Position numbers and translations under genes: made by a program. Below are positions 25,004 through 33,377 of a stretch of 64,000 nt of DNA, in pieces (the first letter of the stretch is position 1; each line of letters opens with the position of its first letter). Source of the DNA: Actibacterium mucosum KCTC 23349 (lineage in GTDB: Bacteria; Pseudomonadota; Alphaproteobacteria; Rhodobacterales; Rhodobacteraceae); assembly GCF_000647975.1 (NCBI RefSeq), contig NZ_JFKE01000003.1, positions 258,206 through 322,205 on the forward strand. The letters run 5' to 3'. The notes under the pieces are model-generated. The model ran no database searches. It worked only from the letters and a program-made list of their open reading frames with translations, and was not told where the DNA came from.

Positions 25004-25921
25004 CTAGGCTGTTGCGGCAGGTTGCGGCTCTGGCTGACCAAGTTGCGAGTGGGATCCTGACGCGGCATTCGCGACGCGCACGGCACGGTCGCCCGACGCG
25101 CGACCAAGCCGCCCGGTCAGGATGGTCCGGCCGTCGCCGGATTCGAGTGAAACGCCGTCCAGACAGTTTCCCGGCAGGCTGACGATCTGGCCGACCTGCA
25201 GAGACAAAAGCAGTGAAAGGGGCAGTTGCAATCGCGCCAGAACAGCGTCCAGTCGCATAGGTGCGGCATGCACATTCTGGCCCAGAGCCTGCGACCATTC
25301 TTGCGCAGGGCGTTTGGGGACGTCCCGTTCAGGTCTTGAAACACTGGGCGACGGCAGGATCACCTGCAGGCTGCCGCTGATGCCCGAGCTTGCGAACTGA
25401 ACCTCCATCCGGGCGCGGGTTAACGGGCCTTCGGGCAAAGCGAATTGTACCAACCGCGCATCCGCCAGAAAGCCGCTGTAATTCATGGTGGCGAACGTGT
25501 CACCGCCATCGCCCAACCCGTGTCCAAACGCCTGTACCAGCTTGCCAACGAAGCCGCTTGTCAGCTTGGCGTCAACCCGCGTGGCCGGGCGTTCCGCCAA
25601 GGCGCCTGGCAGCTTGCCCGTCATCCGAAACGCGACGAATGCAGCAAACGCGGCCGGATCCCACGCCACCAGCCCCGACATGCCGCCATGCCCCTCCAAC
25701 AGGCAAAGCAACGCATTGTCCGCGATGTTTTCGGCGGCATCGGTGGCCTGAACCGTGTCGCAGGTTATGTCCTGCACCATCAAGGTCAGGCCAATCTCGG
25801 ACTGCGCAACCCGGGGGAGCGCCTGTCGCCATGCGCGCGCGGCGTCCACGGTGTTTTCCGCCGCACTCTCTGCCCGGTTTGCAGCCATTTTACGAAGAAC
25901 GGATTGAGAAAGCTCTGCCAT
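25004..25921 (-). CDS. FliM/FliN (SpoA) C-ring domain protein, orphan
   Basis: 305 aa from ATG 25921 (MAELSQSVLRKMAANRAES); the frame extends upstream to 26194 but that overlaps the kinase gene. The N-terminal half resembles the FliM middle domain (QSEIGLTLMVQDITCDTVQ, DNALLCLLEGHGGMSGLVAWDPAAFAAFVAFRMTGKLP). The C-terminal about 225-290 is a SpoA domain (MRLDAVLARLQLPLSLLLSLQVGQIVSLPGN). Such proteins form the flagellar or injectisome switch ring. No other flagellar gene is nearby; it follows the sensor kinase gene by 61 bases on the same strand, suggesting co-transcription. Confidence 0.75.
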   Translation of the reverse strand: MAELSQSVLRKMAANRAESAAENTVDAARAWRQALPRVAQSEIGLTLMVQDITCDTVQATDAAENIADNALLCLLEGHGGMSGLVAWDPAAFAAFVAFRMTGKLPGALAERPATRVDAKLTSGFVGKLVQAFGHGLGDGGDTFATMNYSGFLADARLVQFALPEGPLTRARMEVQFASSGISGSLQVILPSPSVSRPERDVPKRPAQEWSQALGQNVHAAPMRLDAVLARLQLPLSLLLSLQVGQIVSLPGNCLDGVSLESGDGRTILTGRLGRASGDRAVRVANAASGSHSQLGQPEPQPAATA

Positions 25922-25982
25922 TTTGCAATGTCCGATGTTGTTTCCCCCGAACATTGCGGAACAGGGTTCACAAATCCTTACC

Positions 25983-28670
25983 TCAGGCTGCTTTCGCGAC
26001 GTCCAGAGGCAGACGGACACGGAAAGCTGCACCGCCCTGACCGGGGACGTAGGCAATGTCGCCCCCAAGATTTGCCATGATCTCGCGGCAGATCGCCAGG
26101 CCAAGCCCCGCGCCACCCGCGGCATTACGGTCGCCAAGGCGCGAAAACTTCTCGAAAATAATGGACTGGCTGCGCTTGGGAATACCGTCGCCATTGTCGA
26201 CGAAATCCACCTCGACCGACCCCTTGTTTTGCCGTACGCGAATGGTCAGCCGCGGGGTCTCGGCCGTGCAGTACTTGCGCGCGTTGGCAATCAGGTTGAT
26301 GAACACCTGGCTCAGCCGGTCCGTGTCTGTGGTCAGAACCACCGGATCAGTGGTTCCGTCCCGCGCTACACGCAGGTTTGGCCCGTCACTGGCCGTGGCC
26401 GCCGTAATGGCGCGCGATAACAGGTCCTGCAGATCGCCGGTTTGGGTGTTCAACTGAACCTCGCCGTTTTCCAGTACCGACAGGTCCAGAAGGTCATCCA
26501 GCAGGCGGGTCAGCCGGATGGCCTCGTCATGGATGATCTGGCTGTACCTTGCCCGATCCTCGGCCGCCAGCGGGGTGTCGCTTTTCAAGATTTCCGAGAA
26601 CGCCCGGATCGAGGTCATGGGTGTCCGCAATTCATGGCTGACCTGGCTCAGGAACGCGTCCTTTTGTACCGAAATCTCGGTCAGCTTTTCGTTGGCCTCA
26701 CGCAACTGGCGCGCCGTCCGCGAGATTTCTTCTGATTTCGCTTCCAACTGGATCGAGTGTTCCATCATCTGCGCGGTTTCGTCAGCCACCGCCATCAGAT
26801 CCTCGACCGATACAGACGAACGGCCCACGATCTGCCCAACCATCGCGTGACTTGTGGCTGCGCCAACCGAACCTGCCAGTTCGCGCTCTAACTGTTCCAG
26901 AAAGCCTGGCGTAGTGTCGGGAAGGTATCCGGCCTTGCCCTGCCCGCTGGCGGCGGTGTGGAACATTGTCTGCGCTTTCTCGCTGCCAAGGATGCGTTGG
27001 GACATGACCAAAAGGTCTTCGGCTTCGGCCGCGCCTCGCAACCATCCCTGCACGCCCGTGGAATGTTCGAACACGTTGACGAATTGCGCCCCTTGCAGCC
27101 GCTCCAAGGGCGAGGGAAAGCCGCTGAGCGACACCGCAAGGAAGGCAACGGTGTTCAGGGTCAGCGACCAGAACACCGCGTGGATCAATGGATCGAGGCC
27201 GGCGACACCCAGCAAGGCGTGCGGCCGCAACCATTCAATACCCCATGGCCCGTGTTGCAACAATTCCGGGCTCATCACCCCGCCGGGGCCAAAGCTGGGC
27301 AGGAACAGGGTATAGCCCCACAGGAAAAACCCGGTCAAAAGCCCCGCAACCGCGCCTCGTTTCGTTGCCCCCCGCCAAAAGATGCCGCCAACCAACGCCG
27401 GCAAAACCTGCGCCACACCGGTAAAGGCGATCAGGCCGATAGCGGCCAGCGCCTCGGTCCCGCCGGTCAATCGAAAGTAGAGATAGCCCAGTGTCATGAC
27501 TGCCGCGATGGACAATCGCCGCGACATCAGCACAACCCGGCGGACATCGCCTGACACGGTTGCACCGCGACCCTGCACATACAGCCACAAGGGCATGACA
27601 ATATGGTTCGACACCATGGTCGACAGCGCGATGGATGCCACGATCACCATCGACGTGGCGGCCGAGAACCCGCCAAGGAACGACAATGTTGCCACGCCCT
27701 CGGCCCCCATCGACAGGGGGATCGTCAGTACGAACAGGTCGGGATTTGCCCCTTCGGGCTGCGTTTGCAGTCCAACAACAGCAATTGGCACGACGAAGAG
27801 GCTCATCAGGAACAGGTACAGCGGAAAAGCCCAACTGGCCGTTGCAAGGTGGCGTTCATCCGCGTTCTCCACCACCAGCACCTGAAACATCCGAGGCAAC
27901 GTGATGATAGCAGCGGCGGAAAGGAAGGTGATCCCGGCCCAACGCCCGCCCTGAAAGGTTGTTTCGGCCAACGGAGATTCTGCGATACGATCTGCCACCT
28001 GCCCCATGCCACCGGCCACGCCCCAAACCACAAAGACACCAACGGCCAACAACGCCAGAAGTTTAACCAGCGCCTCGACCGCGATGGCCGTTACGACGCC
28101 GTGGTGACGCTCGTTGGCATCCAGGTTCCGCGTGCCGAACAATACCGTGAACAGCGCCAGCCCGGCGGCCACCCAGATGGCTGTCGCGTTCAGATCGCTG
28201 GGCACCCAGGGCCGCAGATCCTCAAGCGCGAAGACAGAGAAAGACAGCGTCACCGACTGCAATTGCAACGCGATGTACGGGGTCGTGCCCACCACGGCCA
28301 GGATCGTGACGATGGCCGCAAGAAAATTCGACTTGCCATATCGGGACGAGATCAGGTCGGCAATCGAGGTGATCCTTTGCGTTCGACCGATCCGCACCAA
28401 TTTGCGAAGCAGCCACCACCAGCCAACGAAGACCAACGTCGGCCCGATATAAATCGTGACGAATTCCAGCCCCGATCGTGCGGCATATCCCACCGCCCCG
28501 TAGAACGTCCACGCTGTGCAATAGACCGACAGCGACAGGGTATAGATCAAGGGCGAGCGCAGCCAGCCCAGTTGCCCTGCCTCGGCACGGCGTTCGGCAA
28601 CAAAGGCCACCGCGAACAGGAACGCGGCATAGGCGACACAGACGGCGACAAGAATGTTGAATGGGATCAT
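25983..28670 (-). CDS. Sodium/solute-symporter-type sensor histidine kinase (CrbS/CbrA-like)
   Basis: 895 aa. Residues about 1-500 form an SSS-family transporter domain with about 13 helices (LYTLSLSVYCTAWTFYGAVG, GGFSAATSMVIVASIALSTMVSNHIVMP). A STAC-like linker follows (FLEQLERELAGSVGAATSHAMVGQIVG), then a coiled coil, a DHp domain with the phosphorylated His at residue 679 (SQVSHELRTPMTSIR), and an HATPase with N box INLIANARKY, G1 DNGDGIPK and G2 GGAGLGLAIC. Unlike CrbS it has no PAS and no C-terminal receiver domain. Start at 28670 overlaps the small membrane gene (ATGA). Such kinases sense transported solutes; CrbS controls acetyl-CoA synthetase in Vibrio and Pseudomonas. Confidence 0.93.
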   Translation of the reverse strand: MIPFNILVAVCVAYAAFLFAVAFVAERRAEAGQLGWLRSPLIYTLSLSVYCTAWTFYGAVGYAARSGLEFVTIYIGPTLVFVGWWWLLRKLVRIGRTQRITSIADLISSRYGKSNFLAAIVTILAVVGTTPYIALQLQSVTLSFSVFALEDLRPWVPSDLNATAIWVAAGLALFTVLFGTRNLDANERHHGVVTAIAVEALVKLLALLAVGVFVVWGVAGGMGQVADRIAESPLAETTFQGGRWAGITFLSAAAIITLPRMFQVLVVENADERHLATASWAFPLYLFLMSLFVVPIAVVGLQTQPEGANPDLFVLTIPLSMGAEGVATLSFLGGFSAATSMVIVASIALSTMVSNHIVMPLWLYVQGRGATVSGDVRRVVLMSRRLSIAAVMTLGYLYFRLTGGTEALAAIGLIAFTGVAQVLPALVGGIFWRGATKRGAVAGLLTGFFLWGYTLFLPSFGPGGVMSPELLQHGPWGIEWLRPHALLGVAGLDPLIHAVFWSLTLNTVAFLAVSLSGFPSPLERLQGAQFVNVFEHSTGVQGWLRGAAEAEDLLVMSQRILGSEKAQTMFHTAASGQGKAGYLPDTTPGFLEQLERELAGSVGAATSHAMVGQIVGRSSVSVEDLMAVADETAQMMEHSIQLEAKSEEISRTARQLREANEKLTEISVQKDAFLSQVSHELRTPMTSIRAFSEILKSDTPLAAEDRARYSQIIHDEAIRLTRLLDDLLDLSVLENGEVQLNTQTGDLQDLLSRAITAATASDGPNLRVARDGTTDPVVLTTDTDRLSQVFINLIANARKYCTAETPRLTIRVRQNKGSVEVDFVDNGDGIPKRSQSIIFEKFSRLGDRNAAGGAGLGLAICREIMANLGGDIAYVPGQGGAAFRVRLPLDVAKAA

Positions 28671-28924
28671 CCGCCATCCTCGTCTTCGGTCTCGTTACGC
28701 GGGGGGCTCAGGCGATTTGACAGGAAAGCTGCGGCAATGATCAAGGCCAGCCAGACCATAAACATATAGGCAGAATAGGCCGCCGTGCCCCCACCCCCGC
28801 GCAACAACGGGAAGAGAAACAGCAAAACGCCCAGGATCGGCAACAACCGCGCGGCATCTGTGGCTCGGCGCCATCTATAAGTCTGGCGCGCAAGAAAGAG
28901 CGGCTGGCGCGGCGGGCGGCTCAC
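28667..28924 (-). CDS. Small membrane protein between response regulator and transporter-kinase
   Basis: 85 aa with one or two hydrophobic helices (about 26-42 and 47-68: LLPILGVLLFLFPLL, YMFMVWLALIIAAAFLSNRL), a basic N-terminus and an acidic C-terminal tail (NETEDEDGG). It overlaps the response regulator gene by four bases and the kinase gene by four bases, so the three are translated together. Small subunits of this kind accompany some SSS transporters; here it may be an accessory of the kinase's transporter domain (inference). Confidence 0.8.
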   Translation of the reverse strand: MSRPPRQPLFLARQTYRWRRATDAARLLPILGVLLFLFPLLRGGGGTAAYSAYMFMVWLALIIAAAFLSNRLSPPRNETEDEDGG

Positions 28925-29289
28925 GCCTCGGCCATGTCCCGCACGGCGCTCAGGACATCTTCGTTTGAGAATGGTTTGGTCATGAACTGCGTGACGCCCA
29001 GACTTTCAGCCATCTCGCGGTCACGCGTTTGGCCCTTGGCGGTCAGCATCAGCACGGGCAGCGCCGCAAGCGGCCCCGTCGCCCGAATTTCGCGTAAAAT
29101 GTCGAACCCGCTGCGCCCCGGCAACATCACATCGAGGATAACCACGTCCGGTGCGAATTGCTGCACCTTGTCCATGGCGGTTGTACCGTCGGAATGCGTG
29201 CGCACATCCCACCCGTCGCGCGACAGGATAAACCTTATGGCCTCGATGATGTTGGGCTCATCTTCGATCAAAAGGACGTTTCGGCCCAT
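28921..29289 (-). CDS. Single-domain response regulator
   Basis: 122 aa, a bare receiver (REC) domain. Acidic pocket in LLIEDEPN, phosphoacceptor Asp53 in VVILDVMLPG, conserved Thr/Lys in MLTAKG and TKPFSNEDVL. There is no output domain, so the signal must pass through protein contact or a phosphorelay. It is the first gene of the three-gene unit with the small membrane protein and the SSS kinase, and lies 72 bases after the XRE regulator gene. Confidence 0.95.
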   Translation of the reverse strand: MGRNVLLIEDEPNIIEAIRFILSRDGWDVRTHSDGTTAMDKVQQFAPDVVILDVMLPGRSGFDILREIRATGPLAALPVLMLTAKGQTRDREMAESLGVTQFMTKPFSNEDVLSAVRDMAEA

Positions 29290-29361
29290 TCCCCCTCCAA
29301 CTGGTCAGGCAGGCCGTCCTCCCCGGCCCGCAAGGCACTATTGCCGCTTTGCCGCGCCCTG

Positions 29362-30678
29362 TCAAAACCCTCCGGCCAGGATTGATGGCTCGCGTCGGGC
29401 CGCGCACGTCTCGCGCGGGCAAATCCGACAGCTGGGCCCAACGGCGACCGGACGCGACGGCACCGTGTCACTTGGCGTCGGCGGCAAAATCAGCATTGTC
29501 GAGCGACGTACAGGGGGTTGATCGAAACCGCCCTGCGGCAAGACTTCGCACAATGCAAAACAGACATATCGCTGCACCGGCTGCCCGGGCAGCTCCACAT
29601 GATCGCAGATCGGCATCCCTGGCTGCGCCAAGGCACGATAAAGTGGCCAAAGCGGGCAACCGCCGCCGAAACGAGGCATCTCCAACCCCGGCAGCGCCCG
29701 GCGAAACACCATCGTGCCCGATCCATCACAGATCACCAACCCGGCCGGGCCACGGGGCGGAGAGGTAAGCGCGACACCCAAGCGCCGCATTACAACCGCG
29801 ACATCCGCACCCGTCTGCGCCGCCAGAAGTCCCGGATCGACACCAAAGCGTTCGACCGCGGCTTGCAACACATCGAAGGGCAAAGCCACCGCGTCCTGCC
29901 CAAACCGCAGCAGCATTTCCCGCGCCAGCGTTTTTGCAGTGGCGCTGGTCAATTGCGGACTGGCCACCATCGTGTCGACCAGTTCTGCGTGTTGCGCAAT
30001 CTGGGCCCGTTCCAATTGGGCGATCATTCCGGCCGGATCGGTCAGAAAGGTCTCAACCTCGTCCTGCGGCAATTGCTGCCCGGCAGAGTCCGCAGGGCTG
30101 GTATCAAGGTGATCGATCAGTGATTGCGCCGCGCCGGCAAGGCGCGTGCTGTCCTCGCCCAGATTGCGCCGAAACCGGGCCTGCCATTCCGGGTCCAGCG
30201 TGTCGTCTGACAAAATCGCGGCGGTAGAACGGATCGACGCCGCCGTAGAGAGAACTTCGTGCAGCGATTCCGACAGGAACGGGTCTTGTGCCAACCGGTC
30301 CGAAAGCACGCCAACCACACGTTCCAACGCGCGCACCCGGCCATGTTGTTCCGACATCAGCGCCGCCCATGCCGGAAAACGGCCGGCAAAGCCTTCGGGT
30401 TGCTGCAACTCTTCGGTGGTTTCACCTTGTACACCGGCAACTTCGCGGAGGGTCTGGATCAACGCCCCTTCTGCGCCCTCGGAAAGGGCCTGAACATCCA
30501 CCTCCAGCACGTCGGCCAGGTCCAAAAGCAGCTTGCCACCGATTCTTCGACGGTTGTGTTCAATCAGGTTCAGATAGGCGGGCGATACGCCAACCTGACG
30601 TGCCAGATCGCTCTGCCGCACGCCACGGGCGAGCCGGCGCTCGCGGATTCGCGTACCTGTCAGTGCCCGCTGCGGCAT
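29362..30678 (-). CDS. XRE-family short-chain fatty-acyl regulator (ScfR/RamB-like) with DHp-like segment
   Basis: 438 aa. Residues about 8-62 are an XRE HTH (IRERRLARGVRQSDLARQVGVSPAYLNLIEHNRRR). The C-terminal half matches the short-chain fatty-acyl regulator (DUF2083-type) family, ending in a Cys cluster at 417, 420 and 425 (CRICPRETC). Between them, residues 133-190 align with a histidine-kinase DHp hairpin: FLSESLHEVLSTAASIRSTA has Phe-134 six residues before His-140, a following Glu, then a second helix RFRRNLGEDSTRLAGAAQSL. No ATPase domain is present. Divergent from the ABC operon over 217 bases; family members control acetate and propionate genes. Confidence 0.85.
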   Translation of the reverse strand: MPQRALTGTRIRERRLARGVRQSDLARQVGVSPAYLNLIEHNRRRIGGKLLLDLADVLEVDVQALSEGAEGALIQTLREVAGVQGETTEELQQPEGFAGRFPAWAALMSEQHGRVRALERVVGVLSDRLAQDPFLSESLHEVLSTAASIRSTAAILSDDTLDPEWQARFRRNLGEDSTRLAGAAQSLIDHLDTSPADSAGQQLPQDEVETFLTDPAGMIAQLERAQIAQHAELVDTMVASPQLTSATAKTLAREMLLRFGQDAVALPFDVLQAAVERFGVDPGLLAAQTGADVAVVMRRLGVALTSPPRGPAGLVICDGSGTMVFRRALPGLEMPRFGGGCPLWPLYRALAQPGMPICDHVELPGQPVQRYVCFALCEVLPQGGFDQPPVRRSTMLILPPTPSDTVPSRPVAVGPSCRICPRETCAARREPSILAGGF

Positions 30679-30725
30679 GCCATACCTCCGGAATCAAACG
30701 ATTGCTGCGGCGCAGTGAAAACCAA

Positions 30726-30839
30726 TTTACAACAACCTTATCCTGTCAGAATATTTTTTTACAAAAAAATCGTTTCGTGTAAACGCCTTGTTGCGAAATT
30801 TTCGTTCTGGGCCCGATAATCAAGGTGCTTTGTAAAAGC
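30726..30839. promoter_or_regulatory. Divergent control region with repeated TTTACAA/TTTGTAAA elements
   Basis: The gap between the XRE regulator and the ABC operon is unusually AT-rich and holds TTTACAA at 30726-30732, TTTACAAA at 30758-30765, GTGTAAAC near 30777-30784 and the 13-bp inverted repeat GCTTTGTAAAAGC at 30827-30839, which contains TTTGTAAA. These resemble the TTTGCAAA core known for RamB-type regulators, so they are candidate sites for the adjacent XRE protein. Confidence 0.4.
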
Positions 30840-30895
30840 GGGTCGACGCGGGAAGAGGAGCCTGCCCGGCCAATTCAACAAACGGGAGGATTTTA

Positions 30896-32239
30896 ATGTC
30901 CAAAACAACTGTATCGCGTCGTGGGGTCCTGAAAACCGGTGCTGTAGCCGGTGCAGGTCTGGCCGCGCCGAAACTGTTGCTGGCTGACGGCCACGCCTAC
31001 ACCAACGCGCCTACCGGCAGCACAGTGACCCTGGGCTTCAACGTGCCGCAGACCGGCCCCTATGCTGATGAAGGCAATGACGAACTGCTGGCACAGCAGT
31101 TGGCCGTCGAGCACCTGAACGGCGAAGGCGATGGCGGTTGCCTGAACACTTTCACCTCGAAGGCGCTGCAAGGCAACGGCATCCTGGGCAAGAAGGTCGA
31201 GTTCGTGACCGGCGACACCCAGACCAAGTCGGACGCCGCACGTGCATCGGCCAAGTCGATGATCGAAAAAGATGGCGCTGTGATGATCAACGGCGGCTCG
31301 TCCTCGGGCGTGGCTGTTGCTGTTCAGGGCCTGTGCCAGGAAGCTGGTGTGATCTTCATGGCGGGTCTGACCCACGCCAACGACACCACCGGTAAGGACC
31401 GCAAAGCCAACGGTTTCCGCCACTTCTTCAACGCCTACATGTCGGGTGCCGCTCTGGCACCGGTGCTGGCCGCCGAGATGGGTACCGAACGCCGCGCGTA
31501 TCACCTGACCGCCGACTACAACTGGGGCTGGACCCAGGAAGAGTCGATCGTGGCATCGACCGAAGCCATGGGCTGGGAAACCGTGAACACGGTGAAAACC
31601 CCGCTGGCCTCGACCGACTTCTCGTCCTATATCGCCCCGGTTCTGAACTCGGGCGCCGACGTTCTGGTTCTGAACCACTACGGCGGTAACATGGTGAACT
31701 CGCTGACCAACGCGATCCAGTTCGGTCTGCTCGACAAAGTCGTGAACAACAAAGACTTCAAGATCGTTGTTCCGCTGTATTCCGAGCTGATGGCCGCTGG
31801 TGCGGGCGAGAACATCAAGGGCGTGCTGGGTTCGATGAACTGGAACTGGCAGCTGCAGGATGCGGGCACCAAAGCCTTCGTTAAATCCTTCGGTGAAAAG
31901 TATGGTCGTCCGCCAAGCAACTCTGCGCAGACCTGTTATGCCCAGGTTCTGCTCTATGCAGACGCATGCGAGCGTGCCGGCACCTTCAACCCCTGCGGTG
32001 TTGTTGAAGCTCTGGAAGGCTATGAGTTCGACGGTCTGGGCAACGGCAAGACGTTGTACCGCGCAGACGACCACCAGTGCTTCAAGGACGTTCTGGTTGT
32101 GCGCGGCGCGCAGAACCCGACCAACGCCTACGACACGCTGGAAATCGTCGAGGTTACCCCGGTCGAGCAGGTTACCTATACCCCTGACCACCCGATGTTT
32201 GCGGGCGGCGATCTGGGCACATGTAACCCGGGCGCTTAA
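30896..32239 (+). CDS. LivK-type substrate-binding protein, Tat-exported
   Basis: 447 aa periplasmic type-I solute-binding protein. The N-terminus VSRRGVLKTGAVAGAG is a twin-arginine signal, cleaved near LLADGHA. Mature protein begins VTLGFNVPQTGPYADEG, typical of the branched-chain amino acid/amide/carboxylate binding family, with GGSSSGVAVAVQ and TADYNWGW ligand-pocket regions. GGGAGG precedes ATG 30896. It opens the operon with permeases, ATPases and acs. The ligand is not determined; linkage to acetyl-CoA synthetase suggests a short carboxylate or a compound yielding one. Confidence 0.93.
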   Translation: MSKTTVSRRGVLKTGAVAGAGLAAPKLLLADGHAYTNAPTGSTVTLGFNVPQTGPYADEGNDELLAQQLAVEHLNGEGDGGCLNTFTSKALQGNGILGKKVEFVTGDTQTKSDAARASAKSMIEKDGAVMINGGSSSGVAVAVQGLCQEAGVIFMAGLTHANDTTGKDRKANGFRHFFNAYMSGAALAPVLAAEMGTERRAYHLTADYNWGWTQEESIVASTEAMGWETVNTVKTPLASTDFSSYIAPVLNSGADVLVLNHYGGNMVNSLTNAIQFGLLDKVVNNKDFKIVVPLYSELMAAGAGENIKGVLGSMNWNWQLQDAGTKAFVKSFGEKYGRPPSNSAQTCYAQVLLYADACERAGTFNPCGVVEALEGYEFDGLGNGKTLYRADDHQCFKDVLVVRGAQNPTNAYDTLEIVEVTPVEQVTYTPDHPMFAGGDLGTCNPGA

Positions 32240-32285
32240 TCGCGATCCTGTCCTGCTGCGCCCTCCCCGGCGCGGCAGACTCCCA

Positions 32286-32315
32286 ACCGGTCGGGGTCCC
32301 TTTGCCCCGTCCGGT
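32286..32315 (+). other. Intra-operon hairpin after the binding-protein gene
   Basis: Interrupted stem ACCGG-T-CGGGG / CCCCG-T-CCGGT with an 8-base loop in the 112-base gap between the binding-protein and permease genes. No T-tract follows. Likely sets the ratio of binding protein to membrane components, like the pair at 16042-16092. Confidence 0.5.
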
Positions 32316-32351
32316 CCCTTCTTTAACCCCAAATAAAAAGGGTGAGACCCG

Positions 32352-33374
32352 ATGGACGCCATCCTTCTGCAAACCCTCAACGGCCTCGACAAGGGTTCAG
32401 CTTATGCGCTGATTGCCCTCGGCCTGACGCTTATTTTTGGCACGCTGGGTGTGGTCAACTTCGCCCACGGCGCGCTTTTCATGATCGGTGCCTTCTGTGC
32501 CGTCACGCTGCAGCGCGTGCTCAGCCTTTCCTATGAAACCATCGACGAAACGCAGAAGGACTTTCTCGGTAATCCGCTGAAGGTCAAAACGCCTTATGTG
32601 GAAAGTTGGTTCGGACCAGATGTGGGCGGGGCGATCATCGAATGGTCGGTGCCGCTTGCGCTGCTGTTTGCCATTCCCATCATGATCGGCGTCGGCTTCG
32701 CGATGGAGCGCGGCCTGATCAAACATTTCTACAAGCGCCCGCATGCGGACCAGATCCTGGTGACCTTTGGCCTGGCCATCGTGTTGCAAGAGGTTGTGAA
32801 ATACTTTTTCGGCGCCAACCCGATCCAGACCCCGCCGCCAGATGCTCTGAACGGGGTGGCCAATGTCGGCATCATCTTCGGGATGGACATCGTCTATCCG
32901 GTTTGGCGGCTTGTCTACTTCCTGTTCTCGCTATTGATCATTGGTGCGGTCTTTGCCTTTTTGCAATTCACCACCTTCGGCATGGTGGTGCGCGCCGGCA
33001 TGGCCGACCGCGAGACCGTCGGCCTGCTGGGCATCAATATCGACCGCCGCTTTACCATCATGTTCGGCATCGCCGCCGCGGTGGCAGGGCTTGCGGGCGT
33101 GATGTACGGGCCGATCAACGCGCCGAACTATCACATGGGCATGGACTTCCTTGTGCTCAGCTTTGTTGTGGTGGTTGTGGGCGGTATGGGTTCGTTGCCG
33201 GGCGCGGTTCTGGCCGGGTTCCTTCTGGGCATCCTTGAAAGCTATGCCTCGACAACCTGGGCCACCACGACCATTCCGGGCATCAACCAAATCATCATCT
33301 ACCTTGTCGCAATCGTCGTGCTTTTGACCCGTCCGCGCGGGTTGATGGGCCGCAAAGGCGTGATGGAGGACTAA
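32352..33374 (+). CDS. Branched-chain-type ABC transporter permease (LivH)
   Basis: 340 aa inner-membrane permease. The start MDAILLQTLNGLDKGSAYAL IALGLTLIFGTLGVVNFAHG is the LivH hallmark, and the conserved loop GINIDRRFTIMFGIAAAVAGLAG and GGMGSLPGAVLAGFLLGILE follow. A roughly 40-residue insert after the second helix (ETIDETQKDFLGNPLKVKTPY) is longer than in LivH of E. coli. Three bases separate it from the next gene. Confidence 0.94.
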   Translation: MDAILLQTLNGLDKGSAYALIALGLTLIFGTLGVVNFAHGALFMIGAFCAVTLQRVLSLSYETIDETQKDFLGNPLKVKTPYVESWFGPDVGGAIIEWSVPLALLFAIPIMIGVGFAMERGLIKHFYKRPHADQILVTFGLAIVLQEVVKYFFGANPIQTPPPDALNGVANVGIIFGMDIVYPVWRLVYFLFSLLIIGAVFAFLQFTTFGMVVRAGMADRETVGLLGINIDRRFTIMFGIAAAVAGLAGVMYGPINAPNYHMGMDFLVLSFVVVVVGGMGSLPGAVLAGFLLGILESYASTTWATTTIPGINQIIIYLVAIVVLLTRPRGLMGRKGVMED

Positions 33375-33377
33375 TCC

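Noticed and set aside
30893-32392. 499 aa minus-strand open frame
   Set aside because: Antisense to the Tat-exported binding-protein gene, which has clear motifs and a ribosome site.
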